A DNA stretch of 64,000 nucleotides, taken from the NCBI GenBank assembly GCA_013361525.1, contig JABFXY010000008.1, forward strand, positions 38,388 to 102,387, given 5' to 3'. Below, in pieces: positions 27,045 to 36,200 of this stretch. How positions within the stretch are numbered: position 1 is the stretch's first letter; each line of letters begins with the position of its first letter. The position numbers and the translations under genes were made by a program. The notes beneath the pieces were generated by a model. The model saw only the letters and a list, made by a program, of their open reading frames with translations. It was not told the DNA's origin and made no database searches. This DNA comes from Polyangiaceae bacterium (GTDB taxonomy: Bacteria > Myxococcota_A > Polyangia > Polyangiales > Polyangiaceae).

Positions 27045-27710
27045 GTGCCGCTCGTCATCGCCCCGCTCGTCGCCTTGGCCGTCGGCATGTTCCTCGGCCT
27101 GCGCAACGCGGGGTCGCTCGGTGCACGCGGCGGAGCCGTCGCCGAGCGCTGCATGGTCTGGCTCGCGCTCCTCGGTTTTTTTCCGGTGCTCGCCTTCGGG
27201 GGCCTCTACCAGCCGGGCTGGGCGTTTTTGCACATCGTCGACGCCTCCCGCATCCCGTCGTTCGTGGCGCTCCTCGTCGCGGCATTCGCGTCGAGCCTCG
27301 TCGTCGTCGGTCATCGAGCTGGTCGCACGCTCGGGACGATGCCGAACCAAGACGGCTCGCGCGTGCCGCTCGGGATCCTCGCGGCCGCGATTCCCCTCGC
27401 CTTCAGCGTGATCGTGCTGGGTGCCCTGCACGCGCGCGTCCTCGTCGTCGAGCCTGCGCGGCGCGCGGCCGAGGCCGTATCGCTCTTCGGCTCGCGATTC
27501 GGGATCGGGCTCGCGTTGATGGACCTCCTGCTCGCGGCTGCGGTATGGCTGACCTTTCGGGAGCTCGAAGCCCTCGAAGACGCGGAACGCGACAGGTCCG
27601 AACGAATGGGCCGAACGCACACACGACTGACGCACCCGAGGCGCAGCCCACCTCCCGGCGGGCCCGCCGCACCCCGAGGCCCGCGCGGCGCGGCAGGTGC
27701 TAGATCCTGA
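27045..27710 (+). CDS. Multi-pass membrane protein of unknown function
   Basis: About 221 residues from a GTG at 27045, which directly precedes the first helix. Hydrophobic segments, in order: VIAPLVALAVGMFLGL, MVWLALLGFFPVLAFGG, FVALLVAAFASSLVVVG, ILAAAIPLAFSVIVLGAL and LALMDLLLAAAVWLTF, so about five helices. The C-terminal ~45 residues are polar and Pro/Arg-rich. No family recognised. The GTG lies four bases after the stop of the preceding single-pass protein gene, so the two are probably co-translated and may form a complex. A longer open frame starting at 26832 overlaps that gene and is not used. Confidence 0.75.
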   Translation: MPLVIAPLVALAVGMFLGLRNAGSLGARGGAVAERCMVWLALLGFFPVLAFGGLYQPGWAFLHIVDASRIPSFVALLVAAFASSLVVVGHRAGRTLGTMPNQDGSRVPLGILAAAIPLAFSVIVLGALHARVLVVEPARRAAEAVSLFGSRFGIGLALMDLLLAAAVWLTFRELEALEDAERDRSERMGRTHTRLTHPRRSPPPGGPAAPRGPRGAAGARS

Positions 27711-27773
27711 TCGCGAATCGACACGCGCGACCCAAACGAGCGGAATCGAACCTCGAAGGAAGAAGGACGACCG

Positions 27774-29153
27774 ATGGATGAACGGATGAGCGTCGAGATC
27801 GAGCGGCTGATGGAGCTCGCGGCCTCCGTCTGCGACCGTACCCTCGCCCGCGGTGTCGACGTCGCCGAGGTGCGCGCGCGCAGCGGCTCCGAGCTCAGCG
27901 TGAAGGTCCGCCTCGGCGAACCGGAGCTCATCGAAGAAGCCGGGCATCGCAGCATCGGCATGCGCGTCATCAAGAAGGGGCGCGTCGCGCTGACGTCGAC
28001 GAGCGACCTCACCGCGAGCGGCCTCGATCGGTTCGTCGACGACGCGCTCGAGCTCGTCGACATCTCACAGGAGGACCCGTTCGCCGGCCCCGCCGACCCG
28101 GATCTCATCCATCACGGAGCATTCCCGGAGCTCGATCTCTACGATCCTGCGTGCGGCGAGATCGACGCGGCAACGGGCCTCGACCGCGCGGTGCGCGGTG
28201 AAGCCGCAGCGAGGAGCGCGGACCCGCGCATCACGAACTCGGACGGTGCGACGTTCTCACGCACGACGGGCTGCTTCGCGATGGTGCTCTCGGGTGGATT
28301 TCGAGGCGGCGCCGCGGGTTCGTACAGCTCGATCTCGGTCGTCCCCGTCGCCGACGACGAGGGCGGGAAGAAGCGGCGAGGTTTCTACTACAGCGCCAAG
28401 CGACACGACGCCGAGCTCGAGAGCCCCGAAGCCGTCGGCGCAGAGGCCGCGAGGCGCACGCTGCGCAAGCTCGGCGCGCGCAAAGTGTCGACGTCGGAGG
28501 CGCCGGTCGTGTTCGATCCCGACGCCGGTCGCAGCATCATCGGCATGCTCGCGGGTTGCATCATGGGCAGCGCCATCTGGCGCAAGTCGAGCTATCTCGT
28601 CGATCGCGAAGGCACGCGCATCGCGAGCGATCTCGTCGAGATCATCGATGACCCGTTGATTCGACGCGCTCCGGGGAGCCGCCCGTTCGACGGCGAGGGC
28701 TTGTTGTCGAGGACGAATCGCATCGTCGACAAGGGCACCCTCGTCCAATACCTCTGCGACAGCTACAGCGCGCGCAAGCTCGGCCGCAAACCGACGGCGA
28801 GCGCCGCGCGCGGAGCGGGCGGGGGCGTCGGCCCTTCGACGAGCAACTTCATCCTCAAGCCCACGGCGACGAAGGCCGCCGACATCGTGAAGGACACGAA
28901 GCGCGGTCTCTACGTGACGGAGATGATGGGCTTCGGGTTCAACCCCGTTACCGGCGACTTCTCGCGCGGAGCATCAGGCTTCTGGATCGAAAACGGCGAG
29001 CTCGCGTACCCCGTCAACGAGGTCACCATCTCGTTGAATTTCGACGAGCTGCTGAAGACCATCGACGCGGTCGGCGACGATCTGGACCTACGATCTGCGA
29101 CCGCGACACCAACGTTCCGCGTCGCAAAAATGACGATCGCGGGCTCTTCGTGA
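27774..29153 (+). CDS. pmbA: PmbA/TldE-type subunit of the TldD/TldE protease
   Basis: A 459-residue member of the TldD/PmbA family. In the known E. coli system TldD and TldE (PmbA) form a heterodimeric metalloprotease that matures microcin B17 and degrades CcdA; the zinc ligands HExxxH are in TldD. Here there is no HExxH motif, so this is the non-catalytic TldE/PmbA-type partner. The N-terminal domain (~10-200) has the family pattern RSIGMRVIKKGRVALTSTSD, and the C-terminal domain contains ARRTLRKLGARK, VVFDPDAGRSIIGMLAG, GLLSRTNRIVDKGTLVQYL, and MMGFGFNPVTGDFSRGASG with IENGELAYPVNEVTI. ATG start. No tldD is in the window. It follows the two membrane-protein genes on the same strand. Confidence 0.92.
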   Translation: MDERMSVEIERLMELAASVCDRTLARGVDVAEVRARSGSELSVKVRLGEPELIEEAGHRSIGMRVIKKGRVALTSTSDLTASGLDRFVDDALELVDISQEDPFAGPADPDLIHHGAFPELDLYDPACGEIDAATGLDRAVRGEAAARSADPRITNSDGATFSRTTGCFAMVLSGGFRGGAAGSYSSISVVPVADDEGGKKRRGFYYSAKRHDAELESPEAVGAEAARRTLRKLGARKVSTSEAPVVFDPDAGRSIIGMLAGCIMGSAIWRKSSYLVDREGTRIASDLVEIIDDPLIRRAPGSRPFDGEGLLSRTNRIVDKGTLVQYLCDSYSARKLGRKPTASAARGAGGGVGPSTSNFILKPTATKAADIVKDTKRGLYVTEMMGFGFNPVTGDFSRGASGFWIENGELAYPVNEVTISLNFDELLKTIDAVGDDLDLRSATATPTFRVAKMTIAGSS

Positions 29154-29235
29154 GCCGTACGTCGTTCGATAGAGACCCCTCGATACCCCCCGCGAAAGCA
29201 CGGTTTGAACGGGTTGAAGTCTTGGCCCATCGTGT

Positions 29236-29610
29236 ATGCTCGCGAGCGTGGAACGTTCGATCTTTCCTATCTCAAACTTGAGGTTCGTCCGCGCTGTGTG
29301 GGGCCGAGTACCGGTCCTCGCAGCAGCGCTCGCGCTCGCCGGCTGTGGCGGGGGCATCGGCGGCTACTGCTACGAAGCAGTGCAGTGTGAAGGGGGCAAC
29401 GACCTCGACGAAGACGCGTGCAATATCGCGTTTCAAGAAATGGCTGATCTCTCGGACATCCAAGGTTGTGCGTCCGAGTTCGACGAGTGGTTCGAGTGCG
29501 TCGAGGAAGAATCTCGCTGCAACGACGATCACTATCACCCCGATGAGGACAGCTGCGGCTCGCAGTGGGAACGGCTCGATGAGTGCGCCGATCTGGGAGG
29601 AGACTTCTGA
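29236..29610 (+). CDS. Small Cys-rich lipoprotein, first of a tandem pair
   Basis: 124 residues. A signal with lipobox (ALALAGC) gives a lipoprotein with an acidic, Cys-rich body. It shares with the next gene the pattern C-x7-W/Y-x-E-C-x6-C-[ND]-D-x-H-Y, then E/D-x-C and a final E-C (here ASEFDEWFECV, SRCNDDHYHPDEDSCGS, LDEC). The even spacing of cysteines suggests disulfide bonds outside the cell membrane. No known family is recognised. The start may be ATG 29236 or GTG 29248. The stop overlaps the ATG of the second copy (TGATG). Confidence 0.8.
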   Translation: MLASVERSIFPISNLRFVRAVWGRVPVLAAALALAGCGGGIGGYCYEAVQCEGGNDLDEDACNIAFQEMADLSDIQGCASEFDEWFECVEEESRCNDDHYHPDEDSCGSQWERLDECADLGGDF

Positions 29611-29966
29611 TGAAGCCCAAGACGATGCAATCTAGGTCCGTCCTCTCGCTGCTCGGCGCCTCGCTGTTCTTGCTGGTCGGCTGCGGAGACGTCGCAGGCG
29701 ATCGTATCGAGAGCATCTGCGACTGCGAGGACTGCGGGGACCGTCAATACGAAGAGGTCAACCTCCAGGTCGAGGCCGATCTCGAGATCGCGGAGGCGTA
29801 CGACTGCGTCGACCTCATCGAGCCGTACTGGGAGTGCCAGCTCGATCGACACGAGTGCGATGACGGGCACTACCGCGACGATCACGAAGAGTGCGAGCAC
29901 GAGCGGGACGAGTTCTTCGAGTGCCTCGATGCGAAATCGACACGCGAAGGCGGCCCGTACTTCTGA
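29610..29966 (+). CDS. Small Cys-rich lipoprotein, second of a tandem pair
   Basis: 118 residues, with lipobox FLLVGCG. The ATG shares a base with the stop of the preceding paralogue (TGATG) and follows an excellent ribosome-binding site (GGGAGGAGA) inside it, so the two are translationally coupled. The shared Cys pattern is VDLIEPYWECQ, RHECDDGHYRDDHEECEH, FFECL. The N-terminal part has an additional cluster CDCEDCG. The body is extremely acidic. The pair arose by duplication, judging from the shared motif. Function unknown. Confidence 0.82.
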   Translation: MKPKTMQSRSVLSLLGASLFLLVGCGDVAGDRIESICDCEDCGDRQYEEVNLQVEADLEIAEAYDCVDLIEPYWECQLDRHECDDGHYRDDHEECEHERDEFFECLDAKSTREGGPYF

Positions 29967-29976
29967 TCCGCATGCG

Positions 29977-31479
29977 CTAATCCGTGCGGTCCTCCGGCGC
30001 GTTCGGCGCGCCTGGGGTCGGCACCTCCGCGAGGAAGAACGACGTCGGCTCGTCATCGAGCGCGGCCGGCGTCGCCCTCGCCACGCTCCTGCCAGCCTTT
30101 GGCTTCGGCTCGGCGGGGAACGTGCTCGACAGCGACCCGTCCGGGCGAATCAAGCGCAGCGGCTCGCCGTCGTTCGACAGGCCGTTTTTGCCGACCTTGT
30201 CGACACGGACGAGCATCGTGCCCTCGTCCGGCGGCACGTCATATGTCCCGCTCGGATCGAACTCGGCGCCGACGATCAGCGCGAGCTCGCCCGGATCGAG
30301 CACGCCGGAGCCCTCGGGCAACGTCGTGACGCCGCCGACATCCTCGAGGACGAGCCCATCGAGCGTGAGCGGTGCGAGGCCCGCGTTCACGATCTCGACC
30401 CACTCCTGGATCGGCTCGGGTCCGACGGCGTTCGCGTACACCTCGTTGATGACCGCACGCGGCTTCGGCGCGTCCGTGACGAAATCCAGGTCGACGGCGG
30501 TCCAGCGGCCATCGACCGACAACATATCGACTCGGAGCTCGACGCTCGACGAAGGCGCGAGACCGCCGACGACGAAGCGTGAGCCGGCCTCGGTGACCGC
30601 GACGGTATCGCCGGCATCACCGTGCATCATCCAGAGCGCAGGCGCGTTCGGACCACGAATCGTCGCGCGATCGTCCTCGACGAGCGCGCAGCCCGCTGCG
30701 ACGCGCACTTCGTCGGCTTCACACGCTGCGACGTCGACGGTTCGCGAAATCGCGGCATCAATCGGCGTCGGATCGAGCGCCCACCCCGCGACGAGCGGTG
30801 GCGGGTGGAAGCGTCCTTGGGTCACGATCTCGTCCGGCTCGAACCGCAGGCAATGGTGCGCGGCCCCACGTGGGCTCCCGCGAAGGAAGGTGCCACGCAG
30901 ATCGCCGGGCGTCAGCGAGCCGCGCTCCTCCACCTCGTCCGCGATCGCCGTGTCACCGCAGTACACGGTAGGCCCTGCCGCGGGTCCGACCGGCCACACC
31001 CGATGCAACACCGCCGCTTCGTCGGCTTGCGCGCGCAGCGTCACCGAGATCCCGAGGGACCCGATGCCGACGGCGTAGCGCTCGAGCCGCTCGAACGGCG
31101 CATGCGGGACGACGACGATTTCGCCGCGTGAAGAGAAGACCGTCGCGGGCAACATCCGCTCTTCGAGCGCTTCCGTCGGCAGGCCGGCGGCCAGGCTCTC
31201 GAGATTGCTCTTGGTCAGCTCGCCCCGTACGAGCACGACCTCCGAAGGATCCACGGTTCGCGCGACGTCGCCGAGGATGTGGATGCGCGCGACGAGCGGC
31301 GCCTCTTCGAGAGGTGCGTCCGGCTCGAGCGCAAACGCGACCGCATCACCCCCTTCCCCGTCGCCGTCGATGTGCGGCAGCTCGGCGCGGCACGCCCCGA
31401 CGAGAAGGAGACCGACGAAGCTCGCGAGAAGACAAAGGGCGACGCACGGCCGCCCCGCCGACGAGGTGTTCACATTCAT
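29977..31479 (-). CDS. Lipoprotein with C-terminal lamin-tail domain
   Basis: 500 residues. The N-terminus has a lipobox (GLLLVGAC, ~Cys30) and acidic stretch. Residues ~30-345 are beta-rich without a recognised domain and contain several cysteines (TVYCGDTA, HHCLRFE, VAACEADEVRVAAGCAL) in roughly even distribution, probably disulfide-bonded. Residues ~350-460 form a lamin-tail (LTD) immunoglobulin-like domain, starting INEVYANAVGPEPIQEWVEI and running through LDGLVLEDVGG and LDPGELALIVG. LTDs in bacteria are attached to exported nucleases, phosphatases and surface proteins. It is convergent with the two Cys-rich lipoproteins (11 bp between stops). Confidence 0.82.
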   Translation of the reverse strand: MNVNTSSAGRPCVALCLLASFVGLLLVGACRAELPHIDGDGEGGDAVAFALEPDAPLEEAPLVARIHILGDVARTVDPSEVVLVRGELTKSNLESLAAGLPTEALEERMLPATVFSSRGEIVVVPHAPFERLERYAVGIGSLGISVTLRAQADEAAVLHRVWPVGPAAGPTVYCGDTAIADEVEERGSLTPGDLRGTFLRGSPRGAAHHCLRFEPDEIVTQGRFHPPPLVAGWALDPTPIDAAISRTVDVAACEADEVRVAAGCALVEDDRATIRGPNAPALWMMHGDAGDTVAVTEAGSRFVVGGLAPSSSVELRVDMLSVDGRWTAVDLDFVTDAPKPRAVINEVYANAVGPEPIQEWVEIVNAGLAPLTLDGLVLEDVGGVTTLPEGSGVLDPGELALIVGAEFDPSGTYDVPPDEGTMLVRVDKVGKNGLSNDGEPLRLIRPDGSLSSTFPAEPKPKAGRSVARATPAALDDEPTSFFLAEVPTPGAPNAPEDRTD

Positions 31480-31584
31480 CGCTTGTTAGGTCGACGACCC
31501 GCGCCGCCAGTTGCGCGATAAAAGCGAGAGGCCGGTCGATTCTTCTGCGCCGCCGCCTTCGCCATGCGCGACTAGACTCCGCTC

Positions 31585-31923
31585 ATGACGCCCGATGAGC
31601 TGAAAGCCCTTCGACGAGAGCTCGGATGCACCGCGCGGGATCTCGCGACGACGATCGGCGTGGACCAGGACACCCTGGTCGCTTGGGAAAAAGGAGAGCT
31701 CTTTCCGACGAAGCGGTACGTCGATCTCCTCGAGGACCTCCGCAAGCGCGGGCCGAGCGCCGTGGTGAAGAAGCCGAAGAAAGGCGGCTCGCCGATGGAG
31801 CTGCTCGCCGATCCAGGCCTGTGGCTGCTCGTCCGGAAGCTGATCGCGCACGACACGCTCCGAAAGGAGGTGGCGCGCCTCGCCGAACGCTATCCCGATC
31901 CCGCGGAAGCCGAGCGGAGCTGA
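31585..31923 (+). CDS. Small helix-turn-helix (XRE-like) protein
   Basis: 112 residues. The first ~60 form a Cro/C1-type helix-turn-helix (TPDELKALRRELGCTARDLA, then GVDQDTLVAWEKGELFP), with the typical W-x-x-G ending. Residues ~60-112 are a helical tail of unknown role (PMELLADPGLWLLVRKLI). A DNA-binding regulator is the natural reading. It starts about 105 bp from the divergent LTD lipoprotein and converges on scpB, with seven bases between the stop codons. Confidence 0.82.
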   Translation: MTPDELKALRRELGCTARDLATTIGVDQDTLVAWEKGELFPTKRYVDLLEDLRKRGPSAVVKKPKKGGSPMELLADPGLWLLVRKLIAHDTLRKEVARLAERYPDPAEAERS

Positions 31924-31929
31924 CCGCTC

Positions 31930-33267
31930 CTAGCCCTTCTTCTCGTCGTCCTCGTCTTCGTCCTCTGACTCGTCGTCGTCCTCGCCGGACTCCTCGTCGT
32001 CGTCGTCCTCATCGGACTCGTCGTCGTCGTCGTCCTCGTCGGACTCCTCGTCGTCGTCTTCGTCCTCGTCGTCGTCGTCGTCGTTTTCGTCCTCGTCGTC
32101 CTCGTCGTCGTCGTCCTCGTCGGACTCGTCGTCGTCGTCGTCCTCGTCGGACTCGTCTTCGTCCTCGTCTTCGTCGGACTCGTCTTCGTCGGACTCGTCT
32201 TCGTCGGACTCGTCCTCGTCCTCGTCGGAGTCGTCGTCGTCCTCTTCGGACTCGTCCTCGTCTTCATCGGACTCGTCCTCGTCGGAGTCGTCGTCGTCGT
32301 CCTCTTCGGACTCGTCCTCGTCGTCGGACTCGTCTTCGTCCTCTTCGGACTCGTCTTCGTCGTCGGACTCGTCTTCGTCCTCATCCTCTTCGTCGGGCTC
32401 GTCCTCGCTCTCGCCCGCAGCCTTCGGGAGCTCGCTCGCCTCTTCGCCCTCGCCTTCGGACATGGACGGCTCCGCGTCGCCCTCGACGACATGCGACTCG
32501 ATAGCGCCCTCGCCGCCCGCGAAACCTCCCGGATCTTCCTTGCCGAGCTCTGGCGCCTCTTCGCCCATCTCGCGCTGGAACGTCATGCGCGATTCGTCGG
32601 TCAGCTCGGCGAACTCACGCAGCGTCGGCAAATCGGAGAGCGACTTAAGGCCGAAGAATTTCAAGAACTCGGGAGTGGTGCCGTAGATGATCGGCCGGCC
32701 GGGCTCGTCACGTTTGCCGAGGATGCGAACCAGATCGCGGTCCAGCAACGCTTTCAAGACCGCCCCCGAATCGACACCGCGCACGTCGTCGATCTCGGGC
32801 CGCGTGATCGGCTGACGGTAGGCCACGATCGCCAGCGTCTCGATCTGCGCGCGCGACATCTTCACCGGCTTTTTACCGGTGAGCTCTCGCACGAACGGCG
32901 AGTACGCGGGGCTCGTTCGGAAGGCATAACCTCCGGCGATCTCGTCGAGCCGAAAACCACGGTTCTTGTAAAAAGCGGAAAGCTCTTCGACGACGCTCTT
33001 CATCATTTTGCGTTCAGCCTTCGCGGTCTTGCACAGCTCGCCGATGGTCATCGGCTTGTCGGATGCAAACAGCAGCGCCTCCACCACACCACGCAAATGC
33101 TCACGAACGACATCGAGGCTCGGCGCCGCCGGTTGGGCGGGCGCTTGCGTCTCCTCCGACTTCGCCGCCGGCTGCCCGTGCCGCTTGAACCACGCACGGG
33201 CGCGACTTCGAAAGATTCGGGGACCGTCGTCGTTCGCAGACGGAGTCATGGCAAACTGCGTCGTCAT
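31930..33267 (-). CDS. scpB: Segregation and condensation protein ScpB with acidic tail
   Basis: 445 residues. ScpB binds ScpA and, with SMC, forms the bacterial condensin. Residues ~50-235 are the normal ScpB core: two winged-helix domains (VVEALLFASDKPMTIGELCK; AQIETLAIVAYRQPITRPEI; RDLVRILGKRDEPGRPIIYG; EFLKFFGLKSLSDLP). From ~235 the protein continues into an acidic tail, and from ~285 to 440 it is nearly pure Asp, Glu and Ser (units such as DEDESDEDE), ending DDEKKG. Normal ScpB is about 180-250 residues, so this tail nearly doubles it. The ATG at 33267 overlaps the scpA stop by four bases (ATGA). The tail is encoded by TCG/TCC-type triplet repeats in the window strand (31935-32415). Confidence 0.95.
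   Translation of the reverse strand: MTTQFAMTPSANDDGPRIFRSRARAWFKRHGQPAAKSEETQAPAQPAAPSLDVVREHLRGVVEALLFASDKPMTIGELCKTAKAERKMMKSVVEELSAFYKNRGFRLDEIAGGYAFRTSPAYSPFVRELTGKKPVKMSRAQIETLAIVAYRQPITRPEIDDVRGVDSGAVLKALLDRDLVRILGKRDEPGRPIIYGTTPEFLKFFGLKSLSDLPTLREFAELTDESRMTFQREMGEEAPELGKEDPGGFAGGEGAIESHVVEGDAEPSMSEGEGEEASELPKAAGESEDEPDEEDEDEDESDDEDESEEDEDESDDEDESEEDDDDDSDEDESDEDEDESEEDDDDSDEDEDESDEDESDEDESDEDEDEDESDEDDDDDESDEDDDDEDDEDENDDDDDEDEDDDEESDEDDDDDESDEDDDDEESGEDDDESEDEDEDDEKKG
31935..32415. repeat. TCGTCG/TCCTCG triplet-repeat tract coding the ScpB tail
   Basis: An imperfect triplet-repeat tract in which GAC, GAG and TCC codons alternate (seen as TCG/TCC/GTC/CTC runs on the plus strand). 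It encodes the Asp/Glu/Ser tail of ScpB. Such tracts are prone to length change by slippage, always in frame if by whole codons. Confidence 0.8.
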
Positions 33268-36200
33268 CGGTTCGTCTCGTCGGGCTCTGGGGTCGCCGCG
33301 TCCGTCTCTTGCGCGGCAGCCTCCCGCAGAGGCTCGGTGATGCCAGGATCGTCGGCGAGGTCCGGCTCGGCGTCTGCGGTCAGCAGCGGATTTTCCTCGA
33401 CCGCCGGCTCCGGATGAAGCGCCACGGGCTCGGGCTCCACGACGTCTGGCTCGGCGTCTGCAACGGGCTCGGCATCGGCGACGATCGCCTCTTCGTCTTT
33501 CGCGGCGTCTAGTTCTGGCTCGACGGCAATGGGCTCGGGCTCGGCGATGACAGGTTCAGCTTCTACGATCGGCTCGTCCGCAAAAGCAAAAGACTCGGGC
33601 TCCGCGTCGATGGCGAGCGCGACCGGCTCGGTTCCGACCGCGGGCTCAGCCTCGGCGAGCGCCTCAGGCTCAGCCCCGGCGACCACCTCATCCGCGACGA
33701 TCGCCTCTTCGTCTTTGGCGAGCTCCAACTCCGGCTCGACTGCAACAAGCTCTGGCTCGGTGACGACAGGCTCAGCCTCTGCGACGGGCTCAGGCTCTGC
33801 GACGGGCTCTGGCTCCGCCGCCTCGACGATGAGCTCGTCCGCGACGGCGAAAGACTCGGGCTCTGCGTCAGGCTCCGCCTCGATGGCGAGCGCGACCGGC
33901 TCGGTTTCCACCGCAGGCTCCGCGTCAGCGTCGACCTCTTCACCGGCGACGACTGCTTCCTCGGCTCTGGCGAGCTCCAACTCCGGCTCGCCTGCAACGG
34001 CCTGTGGCTCGGCGACGACTGGCTCAGCCTCTGCGACGGGCTCAGGCTCCGCCGCCTCGACGATCGGCTCGTCCGCAAAAGCAAAAGACTCGGGCTCCGC
34101 GACAGGCTCTGCGTCGACAGCGAGCGCGACCGGATCGGTTTCGACCGCAGGCTCAGCCTCGGCGAGCGCCTCAGGCTCAGCCCCGGCGACCGCCTCATCC
34201 GCGACAATCGCCTCTTCGTCTTTGGCGAGCTCCAACTCCGGCTCGACGGCAACGGGCTCCGGCTCGGTGCCGACAGGCTCGGCCCCTGCGACGGGCTCGT
34301 GCGCGACGGCGAAAGATTCGGGCTCAGCGTCAACAGCGAGCGCGACCGGCTCGGTTCCGACCGCAGGCTCAGCCTCGACAACCGCCTCAGGCTCAGCATC
34401 GTCGATCGCGTCATCCGCGACGACCTCTTCACCGGCGACGATCGCCTCTTCGTCTTTGGCGAGCTCCAACTCCGGCTCGACGGCAACGGGCTCTGGCTCG
34501 GCGACGACAGGCTCAGCTTCGGCGACGGGCTCAGGCTCCGCCTCGATGGCGAGCGCGACCGGCTCGGTTTCCACCGCAGGCACAGCCTCGTCGACCGCCT
34601 CATCCGCGACGACACTCTCTTCGTCTTTGACGAGCTCGAGCTCCGGCTCGACTGCAACGGGCTCGGGCTCGGCGGCGACAGGCTCAGCCTCTGCGACTGG
34701 CTCTGGCTCCGCTACCTCGACGATGGGCTCGTCCGCAAAAGCAAAAGACTCGGATTCCGCGACAGGCTCTGCGTCGACAGCAAGCGCGACCGGCTCCGCT
34801 TCGACGGCAGGCTCCGCATCAGCGACGACCTCTTCACCAGCGACGACTGCTTCCTCACCTCTGGCGCGCTCGAGCTCCGGCTCGACCGCAAGGGGCTCTG
34901 GTTCGGCGACGACAGGCTCAGCTTCGGCCTCCGCCGCTGCGTCCGGAGCAAATGCGACAGGTTCCGCCTCGACCGAGCCCTCGCCCGCGATGACGTCGGG
35001 ATCGAAGGATGGCTCCGCGTCGAACGCCAGCTCGACGCGCTCGGCACCGAAGTCGAACGGGCTCGCGTCCAGCTCACCGTCTGCTTCGGTCTCTGCGCGT
35101 CCGGCCTCGGGGGCTTGGTCCTCATCGTGCGCTTGCTCGCTCGCATCGCCCTCGATCTCGCCGAAGAGGTCGACGAGCTCGTCCGGCCGGCGGTTCGCGT
35201 CGGGCTCCGGGTCCATAGCGCCGGCATCCACGGCGGGCTCGGCCTCGGCCTCTTCGAGCTCGGACGCAGCCTCAACAGGCTGAGCGTCCACGGCCTGAGC
35301 CTGCGAAGGCTGCGGCTCTACGGCCGCCGGCTCCGGCTCCTCCGGACGGCGCCGATCCTCCGGACGCGTGTCGAGCGCCGCATCGTCGTCCACGACGACG
35401 AGATCGACGTGAATCGGGGCGAGCGGCTCCGTCTGGAAGACGCGCATCATCCGGAGCCGGCACATTTCGAGCACGGCGAGGAACGTGATGACGACGTCGA
35501 ACCGCGTGGGGGTCTTCGACTCGCGGATGAAAATCTCCTCGAAAGGAATGGATCCGCGCGATTTCAACAGGTCCGTCAGCTCGACGATGCGCTCGGTGAT
35601 GCTGATGCGGTCGAAGACGATCTCGTGCTCGAACTTCTTGTCGGTACGCGACAGGATTTTGGAAAACGCACCGAGCAGGTCGACGACATTGAACGAAGCG
35701 AACGGCGCCGGGCCCTCAGCCTTGGGCTCACTGTGACCACGGGGAAAGACCGCAGAGCCGAGCGTGTCCCGGGAGCCGAGCTCCTCCGCGGCGGCCTTGT
35801 ACTTTTGGTACTCGAGGAGGCGCCGAACGAGCTCCGCCCTCGGGTCTTCCTCTTCCTCTTCGGCTTCGCCGTCGGCCGCGCTGTCTTTGCCCGCGTCGGG
35901 CAGCAGCATCTTCGACTTGATGTACGCGAGGGTCGCCGCCATCACGAGGTACTCGCTCGCGACGTCGATCGTCAGCGACTGCATCACGTCGAGGTAGGCC
36001 AGGTACTTCTCGGTGATGAAGCCGATCGGAATATCGAGGATGTTCAGCTCGTGCTTCTGGATGATCTGCAGAAGCAAATCGAGCGGCCCCTCGAACGTCG
36101 GCAGCGAGACGACGTAGGCATCCGGCGCATACTCGGGCTCCGCCGGCTTGCTCACCGGCTGCGCCGAGGAATTCGGCCCCGCACCCTCGCTCGCAGCGGG

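Noticed and set aside
31626..32504. Arg/Pro/Thr-rich plus-strand frame overlapping the scpB tail
   Set aside because: Product of reading the triplet-repeat tract in another frame.
33529..35283. Plus-strand frame of 584 codons, Ser/Gly/Ala/Thr-rich, resembling a repetitive surface protein
   Set aside because: It is the exact antisense of the repetitive ScpA tail, and the ScpA frame has conserved domains at its start and a coupled scpB after it.
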